Below, one piece after another: positions 62,665-64,000 of a stretch of DNA of 64,000 nucleotides. Below the pieces are notes generated by a model. The model was not told where the DNA came from, ran no database searches, and saw only the letters and a list, made by a program, of their open reading frames with translations. Source of the DNA: an uncultured Methanomicrobiales archaeon. Lineage in GTDB: Archaea > Halobacteriota > Methanomicrobia > Methanomicrobiales > Methanospirillaceae. Location of the stretch: positions 73,061-137,060 of the forward strand of contig CAILCG010000010.1 in assembly GCA_903832665.1 (NCBI GenBank), written 5' to 3'. Numbering within the stretch: the first letter of the stretch is position 1; each line of letters starts with the position of its first letter. Position numbers and translations under genes: made by a program.

Positions 62665-64000
62665 GACGACACCCCGGACCGTTCGATCGCCCGCAGCATC
62701 GCTGATGCCTTGGTCTCGGTCTCCTTCCATTCATTGGCCGGCACCGAATCGGCTACAATCCCAGCTCCCACCTGCACATATGCCCGCCCGTTGCGAACAA
62801 TCACGGTGCGGATAGCAATCGCGAACTCGAGATTCCGGTCAAAACCGATGTACCCGACCGCCCCGGCATAGATCCCCCGGTTCTGCGCCTCTTCCCCTTC
62901 TATGATCTGCATTGCCCGGATCTTAGGTGCGCCTGATACGGTCCCTGCGGGGAAGCAGGATTTGAAGGCGTCGTAGCAGTCCAGGTTGTCCCGGAGCATC
63001 CCGTTGACCGTCGAAACAATGTGCTGCACATGGGAGAACTTCTCAATGCCCATGAACTCCCCGACTTCAACAGAACCGAACCGGCTCACCCGGCCGATAT
63101 CATTTCTTGCCAGGTCGACGAGCATCGTGTGCTCGGCCCGCTCCTTGGGATCGTTGAGAAGCTCCTCTGCAAGCTCTGCATCTTCGCGTGCATCGCATCC
63201 CCGGGGGCGGGTTCCCGCGATAGGCACCGTTGTTACCCGGCGCTTCTCCACCCGGACAAGCATCTCCGGGCTCGCCCCGATCACCTGCTCGTCCCCGAAA
63301 TCGAGGTAATACATGTACGGGCTCGGGTTGATCTCCCGGAGTGCCGCATAGATCGCAAACGGATCGTTTGTCACCGCACACTCCATACGGCACGAGATCA
63401 CGGCCTGGAAGATATCTCCGGCCACAATGTGCTCCTTTACCCGTGCAACGGAACGCTCGAAGGCTTCCTGTGATATGGACGCGACATACTCCGGCTTCTT
63501 CCCGGTCGCCGGCTTCAGCGTTCCCTTCGCTTTCTTCCCGGATACAAGGCTGGCAATATGCTCGCCCAGCGACCGGATCTTCGCAACACTCTGTTCATAT
63601 TCATCTTCCAGATTGGATTCATACGTGAGGAACGGGCTGGAGAAGATGAAGAGTTTTTTCTCGGCGTGATCGAAAACTATGCAGTCCTTGGTGAGCATGA
63701 AGTTCGCGTCACGAGCTTCACGGGTATGGTTTCCGACCGAGGTTGGGCTTCCGTTCTGCCCGTTGCGAACTTTCTCAAAGAGCGAGTACACGCAATTGTA
63801 CGCGAAGTACCCCACCATGCCACCGAAGAACCGGGGCGCCTTCACGTTCACATAACAGAACCGTGAGAGGATTGACTTGATCTTGTCGACCGGCGTCTCA
63901 CCCTCGGGGTCTCTGGCAATTGCCGTAAAGCGCTCGTTACCCCGGACCTCAACGGTATTACCTATCGTGACCACGAACTCGGGATCGATCCCGATGTAGG
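62661..64000 (-). CDS. trpE: Anthranilate synthase component I (5' end outside window)
   Basis: Converts chorismate and ammonia to anthranilate. The visible 446 codons contain GGMVGYFAYNCVY, FQAVISCRMEC, PSPYMYYLDF, the catalytic region VPIAGTRPRG and DLARNDIGRVS, and CFPAGTVSGAPKIRAM. The frame is open to the right edge of the window (YIGIDPEF precedes the first internal GTG at 63974), so the start lies beyond 64000. First visible gene of trpEGDCFBA; any leader or operator is outside the window. Confidence 0.95.
   Translation of the reverse strand, partial: YIGIDPEFVVTIGNTVEVRGNERFTAIARDPEGETPVDKIKSILSRFCYVNVKAPRFFGGMVGYFAYNCVYSLFEKVRNGQNGSPTSVGNHTREARDANFMLTKDCIVFDHAEKKLFIFSSPFLTYESNLEDEYEQSVAKIRSLGEHIASLVSGKKAKGTLKPATGKKPEYVASISQEAFERSVARVKEHIVAGDIFQAVISCRMECAVTNDPFAIYAALREINPSPYMYYLDFGDEQVIGASPEMLVRVEKRRVTTVPIAGTRPRGCDAREDAELAEELLNDPKERAEHTMLVDLARNDIGRVSRFGSVEVGEFMGIEKFSHVQHIVSTVNGMLRDNLDCYDAFKSCFPAGTVSGAPKIRAMQIIEGEEAQNRGIYAGAVGYIGFDRNLEFAIAIRTVIVRNGRAYVQVGAGIVADSVPANEWKETETKASAMLRAIERSGVSS

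Noticed and set aside
1-64000. tRNA, rRNA, replication origin or integrase
   Set aside because: No cloverleaf with a T-loop consensus, no rRNA-like stretch, no cdc6/orc1 gene and no recombinase were seen in reading the window; a covariance-model scan would be needed to exclude small RNAs.

Overview
The window comes from a methanogenic archaeon, most likely of the order Methanomicrobiales and probably Methanoregula or a close relative. The call rests on a thermosome (group II chaperonin), TiaS, a four-subunit archaeal pyruvate:ferredoxin oxidoreductase, a dihydropteroate synthase-like methanopterin protein, archaeal TATA boxes with short leaders, tightly overlapping operons, lipoproteins with Thr/Pro-rich stalks and a PGF-pre-PGF surface protein. 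Many very large REC/PAS/GAF histidine kinases with the TRHDxxNQL phosphoacceptor motif point the same way. No rRNA, tRNA or CRISPR array was seen.

Layout. 0.2-3.4 kb: a membrane kinase and a PAS-only protein. 3.5-8.6 kb: a DHA2-type MFS exporter, an Eco57I-like methylase protein that has lost its catalytic motifs, a vapBC-type toxin-antitoxin pair and a SnoaL-like protein. 8.7-21.7 kb: two operons of giant sensory kinases, separated by 2 kb of repeat-bearing non-coding DNA and a broken hicA with hicB. 21.9-25.9 kb: housekeeping genes (tiaS, an HTH regulator, thermosome). 26.2-29 kb: two cupredoxin-like lipoproteins, a zinc-ribbon protein and an unknown. 29-31.7 kb: the porBACD operon. 31.7-41 kb: an accessory stretch with a decayed segmental duplication, an AT-rich foreign-looking gene, a broken response regulator, a RelBE-like pair, an orphan CARF-wHTH protein and a frameshifted 5'-nucleotidase. 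41.3-45.7 kb: a GNAT-type toxin-antitoxin pair and two tandem copies of a cation/proton antiporter operon. 46-54 kb: a surface metallophosphoesterase, then RibL, a JAMM protease, an exported acetolactate decarboxylase, a parvulin, a DHPS-like protein, a PHP phosphoesterase and TruA. 54.3-56.6 kb: the mercury-methylation operon (AbrB-like HgcAB-associated protein, hgcA, hgcB, arsC-like). 56.6-57.7 kb: a YkgJ-type protein and a DUF333 lipoprotein. 57.8-64 kb: trpEGDCFBA, with trpE running off the window.

Working together. The trp genes form one overlapping operon that makes tryptophan from chorismate. porBACD links pyruvate, acetyl-CoA and ferredoxin. HgcA and HgcB form the corrinoid/ferredoxin pair for mercury methylation; here they are framed by Cys-rich partners. 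The kinases, all fused to N-terminal receivers or membrane sensors, form a dense signalling cluster.

Two patterns stand out. Five genes carry a single small indel (hicA, one hybrid kinase, a response regulator, a 5'-nucleotidase, a metallophosphoesterase), which may mean assembly errors or real decay. Several intergenic regions hold short elements repeated three times at a fixed 17, 19 or about 20 bp period, which look like operators.
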